From contig CAMWLH010000139.1 in the NCBI GenBank assembly GCA_947175045.1, forward strand, positions 1 through 6,038: a DNA stretch of 6,038 bases, written 5' to 3'. Positions 1-5,199 of the stretch are shown piece after piece. The DNA comes from an uncultured Clostridia bacterium (GTDB lineage Bacteria > Bacillota > Clostridia > Oscillospirales > Ruminococcaceae). Under the pieces are notes generated by a model. It did no database searches. It saw nothing but the letters and a program-made list of their open reading frames with translations, and had not been told where the DNA came from. The position numbers and the translations under genes were made by a program. The first letter of the stretch is position 1; every line of letters begins with the position of its first letter.

Positions 1-659
1 TCTAAGCGGGCGGGGAGAAGGTCCAGTTCGCGATTGATCTCCGCTTTCTGTGCCTTAACTATCTTTTTAAAACCGTCCAACGGTTGCTTTCCGAGTATTG
101 ATGGGAGCTCCGAAAGCTCGGTATCACTCTCCATTATCGCAATATCGGACACATTACCGCATATTTCAAGCAGCAGTCCGCGCCGCTTCTCCCAGTGGAG
201 CTGCTCGGGGAAATAATACGGCATTGTCAGCAGCTTTACGACCTCCTCATTCGGGAAAATGCCCTGCCAGTACTGCTGATACTCTTTCTCCTTTTTCGGA
301 ACACCGTCTATCCAGTAGTCGGTAGTATGCCCCGACAAAACCGCGTCCGCGCGTCCCCTTGTCTTTTTATAGACCTCGTGGTATACGCGCCTGAACGTCA
401 CTATCTCACCGTCGATCTCGATATCGCACTCTACGCTGTGTCCGATATTGTGGGTGTATCCCTCGGAAGTGATGGTTTTTGGAGAAAAGTTTGCCCTCTC
501 CTCCGACGACCTCCCGAACAGCAGCCAGGTGAACGCGTCAAATACCGTAGTCTTTCCCGTGCCGTTCGCGCCGTAGATGTTGGCGTTTTTCCCGCTGAAA
601 TCAAGCTCGATATGCCCTATTCCCTTGAAATTGTCAAGGGTCATTTTCAGAAGCTTCAT
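1..659 (-). CDS. RecF/SMC-like AAA ATPase, C-terminus cut by window edge
   Basis: The 219 visible residues form the N-terminal half of an ABC/SMC-type ATPase. They start MKLLKMTLDNFKGI, the usual first strand and 'F+G' turn of RecF/SbcC/AAA_23 proteins, followed by a Walker A motif GANGTGKTT at residues 30-38 and a DAFTWLLFG segment just behind it. From about residue 205 a charged helical stretch begins, probably the first arm of a coiled coil; Walker B and the second ATPase half would lie beyond position 1. Proteins of this family bind ATP and DNA and often act in recombination or end processing; phage and mobile-element versions commonly sit beside DUF932 and recombination genes. The ATG at 659-657 overlaps the stop of the upstream 49-residue gene (ATGA), with GAGG seven bases before it, so translation is probably coupled. 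The exact subfamily and any nuclease partner cannot be seen here. Confidence 0.88.
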   Translation of the reverse strand, partial: MKLLKMTLDNFKGIGHIELDFSGKNANIYGANGTGKTTVFDAFTWLLFGRSSEERANFSPKTITSEGYTHNIGHSVECDIEIDGEIVTFRRVYHEVYKKTRGRADAVLSGHTTDYWIDGVPKKEKEYQQYWQGIFPNEEVVKLLTMPYYFPEQLHWEKRRGLLLEICGNVSDIAIMESDTELSELPSILGKQPLDGFKKIVKAQKAEINRELDLLPARL

Positions 660-805
660 TGCGTTACCTCGCTTTCGGTTCTGCCCTGCTCTTTGGCTTT
701 GGGATTATTCCCGGGGCTTGTCCTGTCTGTTTCCGCGATTATCTCATTCAATAGTGCCTCGCGCTCCTCGCTTGTGAGAGTTGCTGCGTCAACATATCCG
801 CTCAT
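656..805 (-). CDS. 49-residue hypothetical acidic protein between DUF932 and ATPase genes
   Basis: This small gene encodes MSGYVDAATLTSEEREALLN... and ends ...RTESEVTQ. I do not recognise a family. Residues 10-27 (LTSEEREALLNEIIAETD) look like one amphipathic acidic helix; the remaining half is polar and Pro/Gly/Asn-containing, probably unstructured. Support for it being real is positional: it starts 2 nt after the DUF932 stop, has AAAGGAAG (820-813) seven bases before its ATG, and its TGA overlaps the ATPase start codon in an ATGA junction. It fills the space between its neighbours exactly, which argues for a translationally coupled three-gene unit. It may be an accessory subunit or adaptor of either neighbour, but that is only inferred from position. 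Confidence 0.72.
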   Translation of the reverse strand: MSGYVDAATLTSEEREALLNEIIAETDRTSPGNNPKAKEQGRTESEVTQ

Positions 806-807
806 TT

Positions 808-1893
808 TTACACTTCCTTTCTCGCAATGGACTTTATCGCGTTGAAACGAGCGGGTGAAAGCGTCATGACCTTATAGCCTATACCCTCCAGCTCGGTGGA
901 GCGGTCGTAGCTTTTTACGTCCTGCGCATAGCGTGTGACCGCGTTTCCCAAACCGTACAGCGACAATTCACCGCCCTCGATAAGATGTCCGAGGATCCCG
1001 TCCTGCTCATACTGCTGAATACCTACCTCTTTGGATACAAGCTCGACCACCTTTGGTACCGTGGCGGCTTCTATACGCGCCTCGCCCGCGCTGCGCATTT
1101 TATCCACAACGCCCGCGAAAACGGCTTCGTTCATCGCCGTTGATACCGCGTCCTGCAACCTCATCATCAGAGCCTTGTCCTCGGCTTCAATGGTCTCGTC
1201 GCGAAGCACCGTGTATTCCACGTCGATCTCATTCACACGCCCGACGTGCTGTTTACGGTATCGGTTCGCGCTCGTGTCCTGCGCTATCATTCCGTTGGTG
1301 CAGACAAGACGGTAAATAAGCGGCGCGACGACCACACAGCCAAGCCCTACCTCGGAATTGCTTATAAGTATACCTGACTGTACTATATCGCCTTTCTTGA
1401 CCTCCGCGGTCAGTCTGGGGTTCACGACTTTAAGGTACATTCTGTCCTCCGTGACCTCGCAGGATTTGACCGCCGCGCCGTCCATCTGCCCTATAAGCGG
1501 CAATACCGTTTCCGCAACCTGCACATTGTCAATGCGGCGGTATCTGTCCGACAAAAACGCGCGGATACTGCCGTCAAGCGTCCGTACCATTCTGTTGTCG
1601 GGTCCGCTGCTTCTGCGGTCGATGTTCAGCCAGTGGTTGACGTTCGCCGCAAGCATATCGGGGTATCCGCGGAGCTTCTCGTAATATTTTGCGGGTATCC
1701 CGCAGTACTCTCCGAGCTGACGGTGCGCGTTCTCGTTGATGTGGAAGCTGTCCACTCCCTCAATCTTCAGCTCGTTCGCGGAAATACCCGAAGTCATCAT
1801 GATTTCGCTCGTCGGTACGAGGAAATCCCTCTTTGCGTTGTTCTGGCGGTTTATCTCAATAGCCAGCTCCTGCAATGTTCTGCCTTGCTTCAT
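808..1893 (-). CDS. DUF932 domain protein (phage/plasmid-like)
   Basis: This complete 361-residue protein carries the hallmarks of DUF932, a family found mostly in phages, plasmids and conjugative elements and whose biochemical role is not established. Visible conserved blocks are HRQLGEYCGIPAKYYEKL (57-74), RAFLSDRYRRIDN (111-123), NSEVGLG (179-185) followed by YRLVCTNGM (194-202), and the C-terminal LYGLGNAVTRYAQD...STELEGIGYKVM (312-343). Length is typical for the family. The ATG at 1893 is preceded by AAAGGAG at 1909-1903 with a nine-base spacer, which fixes the start. Downstream the 49-residue gene and the RecF/SMC-like ATPase follow with essentially no gap, so the three are probably made together. 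DUF932 genes often lie near recombination or replication functions in mobile elements, consistent with an early-operon role, but no activity should be assigned. Confidence 0.93.
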   Translation of the reverse strand: MKQGRTLQELAIEINRQNNAKRDFLVPTSEIMMTSGISANELKIEGVDSFHINENAHRQLGEYCGIPAKYYEKLRGYPDMLAANVNHWLNIDRRSSGPDNRMVRTLDGSIRAFLSDRYRRIDNVQVAETVLPLIGQMDGAAVKSCEVTEDRMYLKVVNPRLTAEVKKGDIVQSGILISNSEVGLGCVVVAPLIYRLVCTNGMIAQDTSANRYRKQHVGRVNEIDVEYTVLRDETIEAEDKALMMRLQDAVSTAMNEAVFAGVVDKMRSAGEARIEAATVPKVVELVSKEVGIQQYEQDGILGHLIEGGELSLYGLGNAVTRYAQDVKSYDRSTELEGIGYKVMTLSPARFNAIKSIARKEV

Positions 1894-1997
1894 TTTGGTA
1901 TGCTCCTTTGTGTTGATTTCACCGGTGTGGGATAGCGTCGATTATGGCTCGGCGCTTCAAGAGCCGTCTTTTTACTTCCGCTGTTTCGGCGACGTGC

Positions 1998-2201
1998 TTA
2001 TCCGGCTTGCGTATCTTCCCGTCTTTTGAGTTCCGCTGCGACAAGCTCAGGCATAACATTAGCCGCTATACGCGCCAATATCCGCTCAACGTCCTCAGGG
2101 GTCTTGTCCTCGCAGTAATCCGTTGCGATTATAACGCGCGTGTTCCCTATGTAGAATTTCTTGGCAACATTTTTAGGCTCCGGGGGTTTACCTATCGCCA
2201 T
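1998..2201 (-). CDS. 67-residue small protein of phage-type early operon
   Basis: The product is a small, soluble protein without recognisable catalytic motif: MAIGKPPEPK..., a predicted beta-like segment KKFYIGNTRVIIATDYC (14-30), then a helix starting at the acidic KTPEDVERILARIAANVMPELVAAELKRR (33-61). The 'NTRV.IA.DYC.DKTPEDVERIL' core resembles small hypothetical proteins I associate with clostridial phages and conjugative elements, but I cannot name a family. The ATG at 2201 is preferred over a GTG three codons upstream, because that GTG (2210-2208) lies partly inside the Shine-Dalgarno AAGGAGG (2216-2210), which stands eight bases from the ATG. It sits between the Cro-like gene and DUF932, with 66-nt and 104-nt gaps. 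Confidence 0.78.
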   Translation of the reverse strand: MAIGKPPEPKNVAKKFYIGNTRVIIATDYCEDKTPEDVERILARIAANVMPELVAAELKRREDTQAG

Positions 2202-2209
2202 ATACAACA

Positions 2210-2216
2210 CCTCCTT
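2210..2216 (-). promoter_or_regulatory. Shine-Dalgarno that decides the start of the 67-residue gene
   Basis: AAGGAGG on the minus strand lies eight bases before the ATG at 2201. An in-frame GTG begins at 2210 within this site and so cannot be the start served by it. Confidence 0.8.
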
Positions 2217-2223
2217 AACAAGT

Positions 2224-2243
2224 TCATATACCCCAATATATGA
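2224..2243. repeat. Short inverted repeat upstream of the 67-residue gene
   Basis: Perfect 7-bp arms TCATATA (2224-2230) and TATATGA (2237-2243) are separated by CCCCAA. It lies in the 66-nt gap between the Cro-like gene and the next gene, just upstream of the latter's ribosome binding site. It could be a small operator for an HTH protein or a weak mRNA hairpin; there is no T-run to make it a terminator. Confidence 0.4.
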
Positions 2244-2267
2244 GTGCTCGGTTTGTACAGTTTCCGC

Positions 2268-2465
2268 CTAAGTACCGATATGTGGAGGAATGTTCAGCGC
2301 TTCGATCATAGCCTTGATTACCTCGTCAGTGCCTCTTGCGCCGCACATTACCGAGCGTATCGTAGACTCCGAAACGCCTATCGCTTTTGCCAGATCCCTG
2401 TATTTCCATCTGCGCTTTTCTAGCTGCTTTTTTACCTCGCCCTTAAATTCGAGAAAGTCCTGCAT
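2268..2465 (-). CDS. Small Cro/XRE-like helix-turn-helix protein
   Basis: This 65-residue protein is almost entirely one DNA-binding domain. After an N-terminal helix (FLEFKGEVKKQLEKRRW, 4-20), residues 21-42 read KYRDLAKAIGVSESTIRSVMCG, a typical helix-turn-helix with the recognition helix at SESTIRSVM, and a closing helix DEVIKAMIEALNI (47-59). Size and position near the start of an operon that diverges from a larger XRE repressor are like Cro-type regulators of temperate phages, which repress the lysogeny promoter when the early genes are on; that role is inferred. The start is secure: AAGGAGG lies seven bases upstream of the ATG. It might instead be a general Xre-type accessory regulator of an ICE. 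The likely targets are the repeats in the divergent region 3156-3427. Confidence 0.85.
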   Translation of the reverse strand: MQDFLEFKGEVKKQLEKRRWKYRDLAKAIGVSESTIRSVMCGARGTDEVIKAMIEALNIPPHIGT

Positions 2466-2528
2466 TCTTACACCTCCTTATACTCTATTTGTAAATGATG
2501 TACTTTTGTTTGTTCGCCTCGTTGTCCT

Positions 2529-2607
2529 CGTGCGGATATTCGGCGGCGTGCGGGCGGCGGCTTTCGGCTTGCCGGAACTGTTGTTCCTGCTCGCCGCCCG
2601 TGCGGAT
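2529..2607. repeat. GC-rich structured segment flanked by 9-bp direct repeats
   Basis: Direct repeats CGTGCGGAT at 2529-2537 and 2599-2607 flank a GC-rich segment. Within it CGGGCGGCG (2551-2559) pairs perfectly with CGCCGCCCG (2592-2600), and the enclosed loop contains a second perfect hairpin, GGAAC (2574-2578) with GTTCC (2583-2587) around a four-base loop. It fills most of the 141-nt gap between the 182-residue gene and the Cro-like gene. Neither strand shows a T-run after the stem, so it is not an obvious terminator. Possible readings are an mRNA processing or stability element, or a short palindromic insertion with a target duplication. Confidence 0.5.
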
Positions 2608-3155
2608 TACTTTCCGCTTACTGCCATAAGGTCGTACAAACGGGCTTTGAGCTTAACTATCTCCGCGTCCTTTTCGTCGATTTCCTTTTGATACTCAATC
2701 TTTTCGTCGAACACTTGCTTAATAGCTCCTTTGTACTCTGCGATATCGCCATTGAGCTTTGCAATGTTGTCCTCTTTGCGAACAAGCTCTGCTTCCAGCG
2801 TATCACGTTCCTTGACTGCCTCACGTCCCTCAATGTAGAGTGGATTGCTATGCTCATTGTAGTATTTTGTAGCATCTCTCCAGTTCCAGATGGAGAAAAT
2901 TATTTGGTAGAAGTGTCTCTGCGTTCCGTCGCTGCCGCTGCACCTGCTTCCGAACTGGTTCGGGGTTCCATCTTCATTACAGCGACCATTGTCAATAGCG
3001 AGGGCTGAAAGTTCCTCAACTGTGGAATTCCCGAAGATGTCCTGCGCTCTGCAAATATCGTCCTGCTTGGTGCTTAACCCGTGTGCCGCAACCTCGAAGA
3101 TGAGGTCTTTCGCGGTCTTGATGTTATCATAAATGCTCTTTGTAGTGTTGCTCAT
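2607..3155 (-). CDS. 182-residue protein of unknown function with C-terminal coiled coil
   Basis: I do not recognise this family. The N-terminal part (1-100) appears globular: MSNTTKSIYDNIKTAKDLIFEVAAHGL, then a stretch with two cysteines in DNGRCNEDGTPNQFGSRCSGSDG (55-77) and an aromatic segment HFYQIIFSIWNWRDATKYY (81-99). Residues 110-175 are highly charged with heptad-like spacing (REAVKERDTLEAELVRKEDN...EKDAEIVKLKARL) and should form a coiled coil, suggesting an oligomer or a partner-binding arm. It is the first gene of the leftward operon, starting 272 bp from the divergent repressor, with AAGGAGG eight bases before its ATG. First position in an early operon would fit a regulator or host-directed function, but nothing in the sequence proves it. 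The gap after its stop contains an open frame without a start codon (see findings). Confidence 0.8.
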   Translation of the reverse strand: MSNTTKSIYDNIKTAKDLIFEVAAHGLSTKQDDICRAQDIFGNSTVEELSALAIDNGRCNEDGTPNQFGSRCSGSDGTQRHFYQIIFSIWNWRDATKYYNEHSNPLYIEGREAVKERDTLEAELVRKEDNIAKLNGDIAEYKGAIKQVFDEKIEYQKEIDEKDAEIVKLKARLYDLMAVSGK

Positions 3156-3186
3156 AATCGTTTCCTCCTTAACCTGTCATCACTGG

Positions 3187-3211
3187 AGCGGGTAAGTTAT
3201 CTCCCGCTTAC
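3187..3211. repeat. Overlapping alternative hairpins in the leader of the leftward operon
   Basis: AGCGGG (3187-3192) can pair with CCCGCT (3203-3208), while GTAAG (3192-3196) can pair with CTTAC (3207-3211). The two stems share bases at both ends, so they exclude one another or would need a pseudoknot-like arrangement. The element lies between the likely leftward promoter and the ribosome binding site of the 182-residue gene, so it may act on that mRNA or as a DNA operator. Confidence 0.4.
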
Positions 3212-3233
3212 AATTGATGTCCTCCGTTTATTT

Positions 3234-3239
3234 ATTGTA
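3234..3239 (-). promoter_or_regulatory. Possible -10 box for the leftward operon
   Basis: On the minus strand this reads TACAAT, five of six matches to TATAAT, about 80 bases before the 182-residue gene. I found no good -35 hexamer at 16-18 bp from it (TTGTCA stands 21 bp away), so the leftward promoter may need help or may lie elsewhere in the AT-rich stretch 3230-3300. Confidence 0.3.
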
Positions 3240-3283
3240 AAAAAATGTGTAAAACCTTGTTGACAAAACAGGTAAAAAGTTGT
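3237..3283 (+). repeat. Three GTAAAAnnnTGT direct repeats over the repressor promoter
   Basis: Copies lie at 3237-3248, 3249-3260 and 3272-3283. The first two are exactly head to tail; the third follows after 11 bases. The last T of copy two is the first base of the -35 hexamer, and copy three fills the spacer up to the first base of the -10 hexamer. Placement over a promoter between divergent transcripts, next to an XRE repressor and opposite a Cro-like gene, makes them good candidates for operator half-sites; the binder is not known. Confidence 0.55.
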
Positions 3284-3288
3284 AGAAT
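3260..3288 (+). promoter_or_regulatory. Sigma-A-type promoter of the XRE repressor/membrane protein genes
   Basis: A perfect -35 hexamer TTGACA (3260-3265) is followed after exactly 17 bases by TAGAAT (3283-3288), five of six matches to the -10 consensus. Transcription should start near 3295, giving a leader of about 130 nt before the ATG at 3428. The repeats at 3237-3283 overlap both boxes, which suggests repression at this site. Confidence 0.8.
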
Positions 3289-3368
3289 AATAGTAAGTAT
3301 ATCCCACACTGTTTTGACCTTTACAAAACGGCTATTTTTAGTGCTGTCTTGTGTTCGTTGTTGTCAAC

Positions 3369-3398
3369 TACAAATCAACGAATTATCGTTGATTTGTA
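3369..3398. promoter_or_regulatory. 30-bp perfect inverted repeat in the repressor leader
   Basis: Arms TACAAATCAACGA (3369-3381) and TCGTTGATTTGTA (3386-3398) are perfect 13-bp complements around the loop ATTA. The element is inside the transcribed leader, ending 15 bases before the Shine-Dalgarno AGAGAGG (3414-3420). It has no following T-run and so is not a simple terminator. It may be a dimeric operator for autoregulation of the XRE protein, or an RNA hairpin protecting or tuning the leader. A second TACAAAT occurs at 3405. Confidence 0.6.
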
Positions 3399-3427
3399 TA
3401 AATGTACAAATTAAGAGAGGTTTTATT

Positions 3428-3856
3428 ATGTATACCGCACAAACCACTAAAGAACGTATTAAAAAAATGTGCAAGACAAGCATTGAGCAAATGCTTGCAG
3501 ATTGTTCATTAGGTCCAAATGCTGTAAGGCAGATTAACGATAATAAGGGCATGGCATCATTTAGTTTGGCAAAGATAGCTGACTATCTTGAATGTTCAGT
3601 TGACTATCTGCTTGGCAGAACGGACAACCCTACATCTCATATAACACAAGCAGGCAGTACCGTAAACAATGCCCCCATAAGCGGCAATTTCAACAGTATA
3701 GGCAATTCGGGCAGTATTAACGTTAGTACGAATGAGCATACGCTTGATGAAAATGAAAAGGCTCTGTTGGAGTATTATAATGCATTAAGTCCAGTGGATA
3801 GGGCTCAGTTGCTTTTAGACATAGCTAAAATGTCAAAAAAGGACAAAGATACATAA
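3428..3856 (+). CDS. XRE-family repressor, CI-like
   Basis: The 142-residue protein has an N-terminal HTH domain: TTKERIKKMCKTSIEQMLADCSLGPNAVRQINDNKGMASFSLAKIADYLECSVDYLLGRTDNP (6-68), with the turn at DCSLGPN and the family-typical ending 'SLAKIADYLECSVDYLLGRTD'. A polar Gly/Asn/Ser linker rich in GN/GS pairs (NNAPISGNFNSIGNSGSINVS, about 80-100) joins it to a C-terminal helical segment LDENEKALLEYYNALSPVDRAQLLLDIAKM (106-135) of the sort used for dimerisation in such repressors. There is no LexA-like Ser/Lys peptidase region. The ATG at 3428 is chosen because AGAGAGG stands seven bases upstream; the frame is open further upstream but that extension covers the promoter. The gene diverges from the leftward block, so repressing that operon is its probable role. 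It is AT-rich, like the next gene, from which it is separated by 15 nt. Confidence 0.9.
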   Translation: MYTAQTTKERIKKMCKTSIEQMLADCSLGPNAVRQINDNKGMASFSLAKIADYLECSVDYLLGRTDNPTSHITQAGSTVNNAPISGNFNSIGNSGSINVSTNEHTLDENEKALLEYYNALSPVDRAQLLLDIAKMSKKDKDT

Positions 3857-3858
3857 TT

Positions 3859-3866
3859 GAGGTGAT
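3859..3866 (+). promoter_or_regulatory. Shine-Dalgarno supporting a TTG start
   Basis: GAGGTGAT ends five bases before TTG at 3872. No ATG in that frame occurs until residue 28, inside the second hydrophobic region and without a ribosome site, so TTG is the best start for the membrane protein. Confidence 0.7.
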
Positions 3867-3871
3867 AGATT

Positions 3872-5143
3872 TTGTGGCTGCTCTTTCTTCTTTCAGAGGT
3901 TTTAGTCGGTATTGTGACATTTTACATTTGCTATAAGCGATCCAAAAAGCAAATGTTTTACATTATAAATCTTTCGTTCTCTATTGCAATGATATTGGTT
4001 TCAATCATATGTATTGCATTTGCACATTTAGATTTAATCACTAATCAGCTTCTAGGCATTCATATAACATTAACAGCGATTTACAGTATTGTTCTTGGAA
4101 TCTGCCTTGTTGTTTTCTTAATGAAAGTTCGTTCAGAAAGAGCCAGAATAACCCAAATAGGAGATACAGTACTTGACGAGAATAAAAGGCGCGAGCCCCA
4201 TACAAATTGGTTTTTCTCTTTCAGAAAATCTAAGCTTTTTCCATTATGTGCGATATTGTTCTCTACTTCTGTCATTATGCTAACGGCTTCTGTGGTTTCT
4301 GCAATTGATTCTATTAAGAATGACAGTAATGCTAACCCCAATAATGAATATATCACAAATGAATTAGACGCATATTCATCTTATTCAGAAGTCCCCTCAT
4401 TGAAGTCCAAGGAGGATATTATCAAAGAGCAGATTGAAAATCATTTAACAGACTGCGGAGGACTTGCAGCAGAATATGACAAAGTTTATGTCTATGATAT
4501 ATCATCTGAATTAAGCGTATCCGTTTTCACAGATTCTTATGAAAAATACACGCTTGCCGCTATTACCAAAGCGACTATGGAAATAATGCAGGATATACTT
4601 GATGAATTCGAAGTTGAAAAGTACATAATTATGACTTGTACCCCTACTGAGAACAAGTTTAACGCTAGCTGGACGCTTTGCGACAATTATAATGGCAAAG
4701 GCATTTTTGTTGATAATAGATTCAGTGGCAGAACAGAAGAAAATCTAACAGCCGAAGAACTATATAATATGTATAACCACGACACCCCCGCACCTCAAAG
4801 CACAAATCCGATTGAAACCACAAAAGCGACGGCTGCTGAAATTAAGCAACCGGAAGAGAATAATTCGGAATCTAATATTACTGCAACGCCAAGTACTACG
4901 ACTCCATCATCGGCAAGTTCGTCATCTCCTGCGGCTACAACCGCTACCACCACTAAAGCCACAACAACTGCAACGACCACAACAATAGATTATTCCAGTC
5001 ACGAGGTATGTGTTGCGGCAAGCGGAAACGGAAGCAAATATCATCGTAGTTCAAGTTGCAGTAAGATGAACGGGAACGTTATATGGATGTCAAAATCCCA
5101 AGCAATAGCTCAAGGCTATACCGCATGTAAAAAATGCTATTAA
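3872..5143 (+). CDS. Four-helix membrane protein with Thr-rich stalk and C-terminal Cys/His module
   Basis: This 423-residue protein starts at TTG. Hydrophobic segments lie near 2-20, 29-51, 59-85 and 121-146. Basic stretches YKRSKKQ (21-27), KVRSERAR (85-92) and KRREP/FRKSK (105-121) place those loops inside, so the N-terminus and all residues after about 147 should face outward. The exported part has a mixed alpha/beta region (about 176-302) I do not recognise, then a low-complexity Thr/Ser/Ala stalk (about 305-372), then a short terminal module KYHRSSSCSKM...SKSQAIAQGYTACKKCY. H391, C396, C419 and C422 fit a single metal site; 'YH...C...A...GYT.C..C' modules occur at the ends of many clostridial proteins and resemble Ada-type zinc modules. 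It is almost certainly co-transcribed with the XRE repressor. Roles in sensing, surface binding or superinfection exclusion are possible; none is shown. Confidence 0.85.
   Translation: MWLLFLLSEVLVGIVTFYICYKRSKKQMFYIINLSFSIAMILVSIICIAFAHLDLITNQLLGIHITLTAIYSIVLGICLVVFLMKVRSERARITQIGDTVLDENKRREPHTNWFFSFRKSKLFPLCAILFSTSVIMLTASVVSAIDSIKNDSNANPNNEYITNELDAYSSYSEVPSLKSKEDIIKEQIENHLTDCGGLAAEYDKVYVYDISSELSVSVFTDSYEKYTLAAITKATMEIMQDILDEFEVEKYIIMTCTPTENKFNASWTLCDNYNGKGIFVDNRFSGRTEENLTAEELYNMYNHDTPAPQSTNPIETTKATAAEIKQPEENNSESNITATPSTTTPSSASSSSPAATTATTTKATTTATTTTIDYSSHEVCVAASGNGSKYHRSSSCSKMNGNVIWMSKSQAIAQGYTACKKCY
4900..4987 (+). repeat. Low-complexity ACC/ACA-rich tract coding the Thr stalk
   Basis: The tract is dominated by Thr, Ser and Ala codons (ACN, TCN, GCN) and encodes residues about 344-372 of the membrane protein. 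Its imperfect triplet character suggests expansion by slippage. It likely forms an extended stalk outside the membrane. Confidence 0.6.
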
Positions 5144-5159
5144 CAAGTATCTCTTATCA

Positions 5160-5185
5160 CCAAAATATTCAATCAAATATATTGG
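5160..5185. repeat. Imperfect inverted repeat before the potassium channel gene
   Basis: CCAAAATATT (5160-5169) and AATATATTGG (5176-5185) are complementary with one mismatch around CAATCA. The right arm runs into the Shine-Dalgarno GGAGG (5184-5188) of the channel gene, so an RNA hairpin could partly mask it. The stem is AT-rich and weak and lacks a T-run, so it is not a convincing terminator. I see no good promoter in the 56-nt gap. Confidence 0.35.
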
Positions 5186-5199
5186 AGGAAGTATAACTC

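Noticed and set aside
195..845. Long plus-strand open frame of 216 codons
   Set aside because: It is antisense to the ATPase and 49-residue genes, has no recognisable protein features, and the opposite strand shows a clear Walker A protein.
1031..1684. Several plus-strand open frames of about 90-110 codons
   Set aside because: All lie opposite DUF932, whose family motifs are clear; they are shadows caused by codon bias.
1944..1973. GGCTC/GAGCC hairpin followed by a few T residues on the plus strand
   Set aside because: The perfect stem is only five pairs with a ten-base loop, and there is no plus-strand gene for it to terminate.
2688..3008. Plus-strand 106-codon frame opposite the 182-residue gene
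   Set aside because: No ribosome site or family features; the minus-strand gene has a strong Shine-Dalgarno and a coherent coiled-coil protein.
3245..3427. In-frame upstream extension of the XRE repressor by 61 codons
   Set aside because: It would place the start in front of the -35 box of the gene's own promoter, the added sequence looks non-coding, and the ATG at 3428 has its own Shine-Dalgarno.
4795..4980. Minus-strand frame rich in Val and Ala
   Set aside because: It is the complement of the Thr/Ala codon tract of the membrane protein.
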